Shown in pieces: positions 1 to 4,886 of a stretch of 6,790 bases of DNA; the first letter of the stretch is position 1; each line of letters opens with the position of its first letter. The DNA is from Anaerolineaceae bacterium (lineage in GTDB: Bacteria; Chloroflexota; Anaerolineae; Anaerolineales; Anaerolineaceae): contig JAQVUC010000057.1 in the NCBI GenBank assembly GCA_028699715.1, positions 1 to 6,790 on the forward strand, in the 5' to 3' direction. A program made the position numbers and the translations under genes. The notes beneath the pieces were generated by a model. It ran no database searches, had not been told where the DNA came from, and saw nothing but the letters and a program-made list of their open reading frames with translations.

Positions 1-512
1 ATTATTGTCATGCCCACAGCGATGCTTCTGTTGAAGGTGAATTGGGCACTGTAAGCGGTGTAGAAGACCAAATCAAGGTTTCCGAAGATGAAGCAGCACT
101 GTGTAACCCTGAACAAGCCGTTCTTTTTGTCGAACGAACTGGTGTGGATATTTTCGCGCCGGCTATCGGAACTGCACACGGTGTCTACAAAACCAAAAAT
201 CCAAAGATCGACTTTGAGCGAATGGCGCAAATCAATCAAATGCTCAATGCTGATCGCATCAATACTCCGTTGGTTGTCCATGGCGGAACTGGTTTACCAG
301 ATGATTACGTCAAAAGACTTCTGGAAGCCGGCGGAGCAAAGTTCAATGTCTCCACTGAGTTAAAGCACGCCTTAATTGATGCAACGTATGATTACATCTC
401 GGCAAAGCGTGACGAATATAACCCTGGAAAAATCGATATAGCTGTCAGAGATGCAATCCGAGCTGCAGTCGGTCGTTGGATCGACATGTTGGGCAGCACC
501 GGAAAAGCGTAG
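1..512 (+). CDS. Class II (zinc-dependent) ketose-bisphosphate aldolase, C-terminal part (5' end outside window)
   Basis: Reversible aldol cleavage of a ketose phosphate to dihydroxyacetone phosphate (DHAP) plus an aldehyde; cytoplasmic. The reading frame is open from base 3, giving 169 visible residues, so roughly the first 40-45% of a usual 280-310 residue protein is missing. Visible family signatures are the VEGELG...GVED block (bases 33-70), the GTAHGVYK block with a probable zinc-ligand His at 177-179, the VVHGGTG block with a second probable zinc-ligand His at 279-281, and the FNVSTEL phosphate-binding segment near 340-360. The usual form of that last block is K(I/V)N(I/V)xT; here Phe replaces the aliphatic residue and Ser precedes Thr. 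The stop codon overlaps the ribosome binding site of the next gene, so the two are surely co-transcribed. The family includes fructose-, tagatose- and other ketose-bisphosphate aldolases (FbaA, GatY, KbaY), and I cannot choose among them. The neighbouring kinase and phosphatase genes suggest catabolism of a specific ketose rather than central glycolysis. Confidence 0.9.
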   Translation, partial: YCHAHSDASVEGELGTVSGVEDQIKVSEDEAALCNPEQAVLFVERTGVDIFAPAIGTAHGVYKTKNPKIDFERMAQINQMLNADRINTPLVVHGGTGLPDDYVKRLLEAGGAKFNVSTELKHALIDATYDYISAKRDEYNPGKIDIAVRDAIRAAVGRWIDMLGSTGKA

Positions 513-521
513 GAGGTAAAA

Positions 522-1277
522 ATGACAATCAAAGCAATTTTCTTTGACCAGGATGGCGTTATCATCGATACCGAAAGGGATGGTCACCGTGTAGCCTTCA
601 ATGAAACGTTCAAAAAAATGGGATTCGAGACTGAATGGGACGTTGAGTACTATCACGAGCTACTCCAGGTTGGCGGCGGAAAAGAACGGATGAAGAAACA
701 CCTCCACACCCGTGGCTTCGGGAAGCCGGTCCCTGAGGAAGAGGAAGAGGAGTTAATCAAAAGCATGCACCGCATGAAGACCGATCTCTTCATCGAGTTG
801 ATCGAATCAGGCAGTCTGCCCTTACGTCCGGGCATCCATCGTTTTATGAAAGAAGGCGAAGAAGCCGAATTAGTCTTGGGAGTCTGTACTACGTCTAATG
901 AACGTGCTGCCCATGCTATTGCCTATAAAGTTTTGCACGACATTCCCTTTAAGTTTGTATTGGCTGGAGACGTTGTAGCAAAAAAGAAACCTGACCCGGC
1001 AATTTATCTCATGGCACTCGAAAAAACTGGTTTACTGCCAGAAGAATGCCTGGTAGTTGAGGATTCCCGTAATGGTGTGTTGGCGGCCAAAGCCGCCGGT
1101 ATGCACGTGGTTGCCACCAGCAATTTCTACACACAACGTGAAGACTTGAGTCCGGCAGACGTGATTGTCACCTGTCTTGGAGACCCTTATGGAGAGAAGG
1201 GTGAACTGATCAAAGGGGAAATTCCTGATTACGATGGCGTCTTGCATGTTGAACAATTGACCCGCCTGTTTGATTAG
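522..1277 (+). CDS. HAD-superfamily sugar-phosphate phosphatase, CbbY type
   Basis: 251-residue Mg-dependent phosphohydrolase of HAD subfamily IA, cytoplasmic. Motif I is D9-Q-D11 (nucleophile and acid/base). Motif II is the Thr/Ser run at 123-125 in VCTTSNE. Motif III is Lys156 in AKKKPDP. Motif IV is E180-D181 in VVEDSRNG. The cap region carries TERDGHRVAFNETF (17-30), GGGKERM (51-57) and LPLRPG (99-104). From memory these match the CbbY family of bacteria and plant chloroplasts, whose characterised members remove a phosphate from xylulose-1,5-bisphosphate, a RuBisCO inhibitor. No RuBisCO gene is visible, so here the enzyme may act on a ketose bisphosphate or phosphate linked to the adjacent aldolase and kinase. 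AGGAGG at 511-516 lies 5 bases before the ATG and overlaps the aldolase stop codon, which fixes the start. A short Glu run (72-77) lies in the cap. Alternatives are beta-phosphoglucomutase-like or phosphoglycolate phosphatase-like activity; these seem less likely given the cap motifs. Confidence 0.88.
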   Translation: MTIKAIFFDQDGVIIDTERDGHRVAFNETFKKMGFETEWDVEYYHELLQVGGGKERMKKHLHTRGFGKPVPEEEEEELIKSMHRMKTDLFIELIESGSLPLRPGIHRFMKEGEEAELVLGVCTTSNERAAHAIAYKVLHDIPFKFVLAGDVVAKKKPDPAIYLMALEKTGLLPEECLVVEDSRNGVLAAKAAGMHVVATSNFYTQREDLSPADVIVTCLGDPYGEKGELIKGEIPDYDGVLHVEQLTRLFD

Positions 1278-1363
1278 CTTTGTAATGAGAACCAAGGGAG
1301 GTGTCAACGAAATTAAAAGAATAGAAAAAAGGAAATATCAAACGTAGACAAGGAAGCAACTAT

Positions 1364-1987
1364 ATGAGTAAAAATGTAGAATTTGTAGTCAAGTCAATAG
1401 CTGATACAGCCCTAAAGAATGAACAATACTTCAGCGATCTCGATGCGGTTTGCGGTGACGGTGATTTTGGATATTCTATCGCCAGAGGTTTTGAAAAGGT
1501 ACTGACAGAGTGGGATAACATTGATCGCACAAATCCGGGTACCTTTTTGAAAGAAGTAGCCAAAATCATCATGAGCGCGGTTGGCGGCGTTTCTGGATCT
1601 ATTTGGGGAACTACCTTTTTGCGGGCTGGAATGACACTAGGAGCAAAAGAAGAAGTAAGCAAAGAAGACATTGTTCCAATGCTTCGCGCTGTCATCGAAG
1701 GCATCAAGAAACGTGGTAACTGTGATTTGGGTGATAAAACTTATTTGGACACCCTGGTTCCCACGACTGACGTCATTGAAACCGCCTTGGCCGAAGGGAA
1801 AGACGCCTTGGAAATCCTCGATTTGGCAACTCAGGTTTCTGCGGATGCGGCTGAAGCAACCCGTCCCTTGATTGCCAAAAAAGGTCGGGCAGCCTACACT
1901 GGTGAAAGAAGCATCGGCACCCTCGATGCTGGCTCGGTTGCTCTGGCAACCATGATCAAAGCTCTCAATGAAGCGTGGAGAGCGTAA
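1364..1987 (+). CDS. dhaL: Dihydroxyacetone kinase, nucleotide-binding subunit DhaL
   Basis: 207 residues, the usual size of DhaL (about 210), an all-helical ADP/ATP-binding subunit that phosphorylates substrate held by DhaK. D27, D32 and D34 (in LDAVCGDGDFG) have the same spacing as the Mg-nucleotide aspartates D30, D35 and D37 of E. coli DhaL. GGVSGSIWGT (74-83), GDKTYLDTL (123-131) and GERSIGTLDAGS (180-191) are the other family blocks. Two blocks deviate. The usual GD(A/G)DHG has Phe35 in place of His, and the usual GHxDPGAxS reads GTLDAGS, losing His and Pro. The metal ligands are intact, so I expect an active kinase, perhaps with a changed partner or substrate. AAGGAAG at 1350-1356 precedes the ATG. 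dhaK follows after 27 bases. The order L before K reverses the common dhaK-dhaL order. No DhaM phosphodonor is visible downstream, so ATP is the likelier donor. Confidence 0.9.
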   Translation: MSKNVEFVVKSIADTALKNEQYFSDLDAVCGDGDFGYSIARGFEKVLTEWDNIDRTNPGTFLKEVAKIIMSAVGGVSGSIWGTTFLRAGMTLGAKEEVSKEDIVPMLRAVIEGIKKRGNCDLGDKTYLDTLVPTTDVIETALAEGKDALEILDLATQVSADAAEATRPLIAKKGRAAYTGERSIGTLDAGSVALATMIKALNEAWRA

Positions 1988-2014
1988 TTTTTTTCAATCA
2001 AAAAAGGAGAAACG

Positions 2015-3010
2015 ATGAAAAAATTTGTAAACGATCCAAAGGATTTTGTTCCTGAGATGCTGAAAGGCATCGCCCTCGCGAATCCGGATACCCTCAAATA
2101 CATTCCGGAATACAACCTGATCATGCGCAAAGACATCCCGATGGCCAACAAAGTATCAATCATGCAGGGCTCCGGTTCCGGTCACGAACCAGCCCATGTC
2201 ATGATCGTTGGTAAAGGTATGCTGGATGCCGCATGCCCCGGCAACGTTTTTGCAGCACCTCCGGCAGATTTTGTTTATCAAACCACCAAACTTGTCGCTG
2301 GACCAATGGGTGTCTTGCACCTGCTCAACAACTACACCGGTGACACAATGTCCTTCGACATGGGGCGTGAATTAGCCGAAGCCGATGGCATTGAAGTTCG
2401 CACGGTTGTGATCAATGACGATGTGGCTGTGAAAGACTCCCTCTATACCATTGGCCGCCGTGGCGTTGCTGGCAACTTCTTTGTGATCAAAGCTGTTGGA
2501 GCCGCATCAGAAGAAGGCAAGACGCTTGAAGAGCTTGAAGCGATCGGCAACCGGGTAGTTGAAGTCACCCGCACCATGGGTATGGCACTTACCGGCTGCA
2601 CTCCTCCTGGAAAGGGCTCACCCATCTTCACCCTGGAAGATGACGAGATGGAAATGGGTATCGGTATCCATGGAGAACCTGGCCGCAAGCGCGTCAAAAT
2701 TGAGCCCGCCAACAAGATCGTTGATGAGCTCTTTGAAGCTGTCGCGGACGATCTGCCATACGTAGCTGGTGACGAAGTTGCGTTGATGATCAACGGTATG
2801 GGTGGAACTCCCATCTCAGAGCTTTATTTGCTATATGCCCACGCGCACGAAATTGCTGAAAAACGAGGCTTAAAGATCAAGCGCAACTACGTAGGCGAAT
2901 ACTGCACCTCACTCGAGATGGCAGGCTTCTCCCTGACCCTGGTGAAACTCGATCCGGAACTGGAACGTCTACTTGCCGCTCCGGCTGAAATCGCGATTCG
3001 CACCTTCTAA
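2015..3010 (+). CDS. dhaK: Dihydroxyacetone kinase, substrate-binding subunit DhaK
   Basis: 331 residues, normal DhaK length (about 330-356). It binds a short ketose (dihydroxyacetone in classical members) covalently through a His hemiaminal, and DhaL supplies the phosphate. H57 in GSGSGHEPAH, D110 in NYTGDTMSF and H219 in GIGIHGEPG align by position with E. coli DhaK H56, D109 and H218, so the full catalytic set is present. Other family blocks are GML (68-70), VFAAP (78-82), GRRGVAGN (147-154) and the C-terminal TSLEMAGFSLTL segment. The first Gly-rich block usually reads GGGSGHEPA; here it begins QGSGSG. The C-terminus ends IRTF rather than the usual Pro/Trp-containing tail. AGGAG at 2005-2009 precedes the ATG. 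A strong terminator follows 12 bases after the stop, so this is the last gene of the operon. Related kinases act on D- or L-erythrulose, so the substrate need not be dihydroxyacetone. Confidence 0.93.
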   Translation: MKKFVNDPKDFVPEMLKGIALANPDTLKYIPEYNLIMRKDIPMANKVSIMQGSGSGHEPAHVMIVGKGMLDAACPGNVFAAPPADFVYQTTKLVAGPMGVLHLLNNYTGDTMSFDMGRELAEADGIEVRTVVINDDVAVKDSLYTIGRRGVAGNFFVIKAVGAASEEGKTLEELEAIGNRVVEVTRTMGMALTGCTPPGKGSPIFTLEDDEMEMGIGIHGEPGRKRVKIEPANKIVDELFEAVADDLPYVAGDEVALMINGMGGTPISELYLLYAHAHEIAEKRGLKIKRNYVGEYCTSLEMAGFSLTLVKLDPELERLLAAPAEIAIRTF

Positions 3011-3022
3011 TTTTCTTAGTAA

Positions 3023-3062
3023 TTAACCAAAATAGCGGTCTGAAGACCGCTATTTTGGTTAA
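3023..3062 (+). terminator. Strong hairpin terminator after dhaK
   Basis: A perfect 19-bp inverted repeat (3023-3041 with 3044-3062) with a GC core (AGCGGTCT/AGACCGCT). The outer part is A-rich on the left and T-rich on the right. The loop is effectively TGAA. No long T-run follows the stem, but the right arm is itself TATTTTGGTT. It ends the aldolase-HAD-dhaL-dhaK operon. Confidence 0.8.
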
Positions 3063-3229
3063 GGAATTTCTTTGCTCAAAGTCCTGACAATTTTCACATT
3101 CGTGAAGATGAAAAAGAGATGATTTCTTCAAGTAAAACGACAAAAATTTCAGATCATTCCAATAGACCAAAACCCTGATAATTTGCGAGTAACTTACAAA
3201 TTTCGTAGAAAATTAAAGTTGAGTTTCTT
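3063..3229. other. AT-rich intergenic stretch with no supported gene
   Basis: Part of the 288-base gap between dhaK and the next gene. I see no coding frame with a ribosome binding site here. The only structure is a weak 5-bp inverted repeat, TTCAC-attc-GTGAA, at 3093-3106, which may be chance. Confidence 0.5.
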
Positions 3230-3238
3230 TGATATACT
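3230..3238 (+). promoter_or_regulatory. Extended -10 promoter for the small membrane protein
   Basis: TGATATACT fits the extended -10 consensus TGnTATAAT with one mismatch. No good -35 lies 16-18 bases upstream, as is common for extended -10 promoters. It is followed by a leader of about 50 bases to the start codon. A weaker alternative pairs TTGAGT at 3219-3224 with GCTAAT at 3242-3247. Confidence 0.5.
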
Positions 3239-3251
3239 TGAGCTAATTATT

Positions 3252-3269
3252 ATGAGCAATTTTGCTCAT
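3252..3269. repeat. 18-base palindrome in the leader (possible operator or 5'-UTR hairpin)
   Basis: ATGAGCAA-TT-TTGCTCAT is a perfect inverted repeat with 8-base arms and a 2-base loop. It lies between the predicted -10 and the ribosome binding site of the small membrane gene. Its place just after the expected transcription start suits a repressor site or an RNA hairpin. It has no T-run, so it is not a terminator. Confidence 0.55.
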
Positions 3270-3298
3270 TCAATTAGTTCATTTATAGGAGAATGAAA

Positions 3299-3631
3299 AT
3301 GAAAAAAAGAGTATTGTTAGTTATTAGTATTATTGTAATCTTGATGGGCGTGATGGCCCTCATCCCTGGCATCAAGCTGGGGGACGAACCTGCCTGGCAT
3401 GCAGCTGTCAAAATCGTCGTCGGTTTGGTTGGTTTGTGGGTCTCCCTGCAAAAAACCGGCAAGACCAAAACCGCTTTGCTTGTCATCGGTATCTTGCTGG
3501 CAGCAATGGGATTGGTTGACGTGCTTGGTCTTCTGAATCTGGGCACTGAACCTGTTTGGCATTCCATCGCCAAAATCGTGATTGGTCTAATTGCCATCTA
3601 TCTTGGCGCAACCAACCTTAAAGAAGATTAA
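3299..3631 (+). CDS. Small hydrophobic membrane protein with an internal duplication (unknown function)
   Basis: 110 residues, not recognised as a named family. Four hydrophobic segments, at about 5-22, 36-50, 58-77 and 90-104, suggest four membrane helices with both ends cytoplasmic (MKKR at the N-terminus, LKED at the C-terminus). The protein is two tandem copies of one unit: residues 27-43 and 81-97 both read LGxEPxWHxxxKIVxGL, 54 residues apart. The invariant Trp-His and Lys sit at the start of helices 2 and 4. This is a duplication-fusion of a two-helix unit. AGGAG at 3287-3291 decides the start: it lies 7 bases before the ATG at 3299 but only 1 base before the in-frame ATG at 3293, so 3299 is preferred. 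The gene stands alone, with its own promoter and terminator. Function cannot be inferred from its neighbours. Confidence 0.8.
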   Translation: MKKRVLLVISIIVILMGVMALIPGIKLGDEPAWHAAVKIVVGLVGLWVSLQKTGKTKTALLVIGILLAAMGLVDVLGLLNLGTEPVWHSIAKIVIGLIAIYLGATNLKED

Positions 3632-3668
3632 TTTTTTCAAGATCTTCCATAATAGTTCTTTCACAACA

Positions 3669-3710
3669 AAAACAAAATTGCAGCTTCCCGCTGCAATTTT
3701 GTTTTAATAT
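3669..3710. terminator. Bidirectional terminator between the membrane gene and deoC
   Basis: A 16-bp perfect stem (3669-3684 with 3690-3705) with core TTGCAGC/GCTGCAA and loop TTCCC. It has a T-rich right arm (ATTTTGTTTT) and an A-rich left arm, so it can stop transcription from both convergent genes. Confidence 0.85.
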
Positions 3711-3755
3711 TTGTTGAATACCAAGCGCGTACCCTTATCAGGTTCAGACACTCAA

Positions 3756-4487
3756 TCATTTCATCAGTTTCGCCTCTTCAGCGGTGCAGCACAACACAAC
3801 CGGGGTTGAGCGGTAGCCGATTCCCATTCTGTCTATGCCCAGGTCAATCAAGTCGAGGAAGTGTTCGCGGGTGCGAATTCCACCGGAGCCTTTCACTTTG
3901 ATTTTCCCTTCTCCGGCTTCCATCATCGCCAAAACGACTTCTTTGCTCGCGCCGACGCCTGGTCCACCGGTAAAAAAGCCTGTGGAAGATTTGATGAAGT
4001 CAGCCCCTGCGGAAACAGCACACTTTGTTCCAGCTTTTACCTGGTCAATTGTTAACGAATCAGTTTCGATAATTACTTTTACATGTGTACCGTATCTGTG
4101 ACAAACTTCAACGACCCTTCTCAGGTCCTCAATCACGTAAGTCAGATTTCCAGTGCGCAGCTGTCCGTAATTGGCGACGATATCCAAATCCTGGATCTTG
4201 TAATTGCTGCAATACTCTTGCGCTTGTTTGACCTTCGAATTCGTCGTAGATAGTCCAAACGGGAAGTCACACACAACGCAGATGCCTGTATCAGTACCTT
4301 CAACCAGCTTTGAAACCAGATCCAAAGAAGCCGGGTTGATGCAAATCGTTGCGCAGCCGAAATCGATCCCTTCTTGGGCATATTTGATGACCTCAACCTG
4401 GGTGAATTCTGGTTTCAGGACGGATTGGTCAATGTATTTGGCTAATTCTTTGACGGTCATTTCAGAAGCTTTTTTGTGGGCTTGCAT
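3756..4487 (-). CDS. deoC: DeoC-family aldolase (deoxyribose-phosphate aldolase-like)
   Basis: 243-residue TIM-barrel class I (Schiff-base) aldolase, cytoplasmic. Classical members split 2-deoxyribose-5-phosphate to acetaldehyde and glyceraldehyde-3-phosphate. K166 in ADFIKSSTGF is the expected Schiff-base lysine (E. coli K167). K199 in KVKGSGGIR matches K201, and D102 in DLDIVANYG matches D102. Length is normal (220-260). Several blocks are atypical: IDQSVLKP where IDHTLLKP is usual, VCDFPFG where VxGFPLG is usual, and IGYRSTPVV where RIGTSS is usual near the phosphate site. The function may therefore have drifted. AGGAGG (plus-strand CCTCCT at 4493-4498) lies 5 bases before the ATG at 4487. 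An in-frame TTG at 4502 would place that site inside the gene, so it was not used. The gene stands alone and divergent from rpmF, with no nucleoside phosphorylase or phosphopentomutase in view. It may share substrates (triose phosphates) with the upstream sugar operon. Confidence 0.88.
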   Translation of the reverse strand: MQAHKKASEMTVKELAKYIDQSVLKPEFTQVEVIKYAQEGIDFGCATICINPASLDLVSKLVEGTDTGICVVCDFPFGLSTTNSKVKQAQEYCSNYKIQDLDIVANYGQLRTGNLTYVIEDLRRVVEVCHRYGTHVKVIIETDSLTIDQVKAGTKCAVSAGADFIKSSTGFFTGGPGVGASKEVVLAMMEAGEGKIKVKGSGGIRTREHFLDLIDLGIDRMGIGYRSTPVVLCCTAEEAKLMK

Positions 4488-4540
4488 GGCATCCTCCTGC
4501 AATATTTTTTTATTGTTGTCTCAGCTTTTAAGTTCCTCAA

Positions 4541-4546
4541 ATTATA
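4541..4546 (-). promoter_or_regulatory. Perfect -10 box for deoC
   Basis: The minus strand reads TATAAT, an exact consensus -10, 54 bases before the deoC start. The -35 is poor (CGAGTT at 17-base spacing), which may mean that an activator is needed. The remaining leader is A/T-rich. Confidence 0.5.
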
Positions 4547-4581
4547 GTCCAGGTGACTGTAAAAACTCGTGAAACTGGTCC

Positions 4582-4610
4582 TTGCTTTTTTTGTTGAAGT
4601 TATATAAAAT
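4582..4610 (+). promoter_or_regulatory. Sigma70-type promoter for rpmF
   Basis: TTGCTT (4582-4587) and TAAAAT (4605-4610) are separated by exactly 17 bases, with an AT-rich spacer. Transcription would start near 4617, giving a leader of about 34 bases before rpmF. This is the best promoter match in the window, as expected for a ribosomal protein gene. Confidence 0.65.
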
Positions 4611-4650
4611 GAATAGGTTAATGCAAAGAAATGCAAGTTAGGAGTTAAAA

Positions 4651-4839
4651 ATGACGCCATTACCAAAAAGAAAATCTACTTCCGGTCGCCGTGATCGCCG
4701 CCGCTCTCATGATGCTTTAAAACCCAGCGCCAGCGTGAATTGCCCCAATTGCGGTGAACCCCGCCTGCCTCATCGTGTCTGCCCGAAGTGCGGATACTAT
4801 CAGGGACGTGAAGTAATTGCTGTCAGCAAAGAAGATTAA
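4651..4839 (+). CDS. rpmF: Large-subunit ribosomal protein bL32
   Basis: 62-residue zinc-binding protein of the 50S subunit. The N-terminus (TPLPKRKSTSGRRDRRRSHDAL) is the basic L32 tail. C31, C34, C44 and C47 form the two CxxC pairs (CPNC, CPKC) that bind zinc, followed by the YYQGREV end typical of L32. This is the zinc-containing (C+) form; the Cys-less paralogue used under zinc starvation is not seen. AGGAG at 4640-4644 lies 6 bases before the ATG. In many bacteria rpmF follows the yceD/DUF177 gene and precedes plsX. Here it is a single-gene unit with its own promoter and terminator, divergent from deoC and convergent with hflX. Confidence 0.96.
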   Translation: MTPLPKRKSTSGRRDRRRSHDALKPSASVNCPNCGEPRLPHRVCPKCGYYQGREVIAVSKED

Positions 4840-4861
4840 TCGCACTTCCTCTTAAAAAATC

Positions 4862-4886
4862 AACCAGGCTGAGCCTGGTTTTTTTT
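4862..4886. terminator. Bidirectional terminator between rpmF and hflX
   Basis: Stem AACCAGGC/GCCTGGTT with loop TGAG, or TGA if one more pair is counted. An 8-base T-run follows on the plus strand (4879-4886), and an A-run at 4853-4858 serves the minus strand. The T-run overlaps the last bases of the hflX stop codon (4885-4887), so the convergent genes are packed tightly. Confidence 0.9.

Noticed and set aside
1360..1707. Open frame on the minus strand opposite dhaL
   Set aside because: Shadow of dhaL codons; Ser/Thr/Pro-rich with no family motif.
2443..2814. Open frame on the minus strand opposite dhaK
   Set aside because: Low-complexity Ser-rich translation opposite a clearly conserved gene.
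3093..3106. TTCAC-attc-GTGAA inverted repeat as an operator
   Set aside because: Five-base arms are expected by chance in this length, and no promoter lies next to it.
2877..3170. Minus-strand open frame spanning the dhaK end and terminator
   Set aside because: It crosses the 19-bp terminator stem and the dhaK 3' end, with no ribosome binding site and Arg/Ser-rich shadow composition.
3293..3298. Upstream in-frame ATG for the small membrane protein
   Set aside because: AGGAG ends 1 base before it, too close for initiation; the ATG at 3299 has 7-base spacing.
4488..4502. TTG start extending deoC by five codons
   Set aside because: The AGGAGG site would lie inside the coding region; the ATG at 4487 has ideal 5-base spacing.
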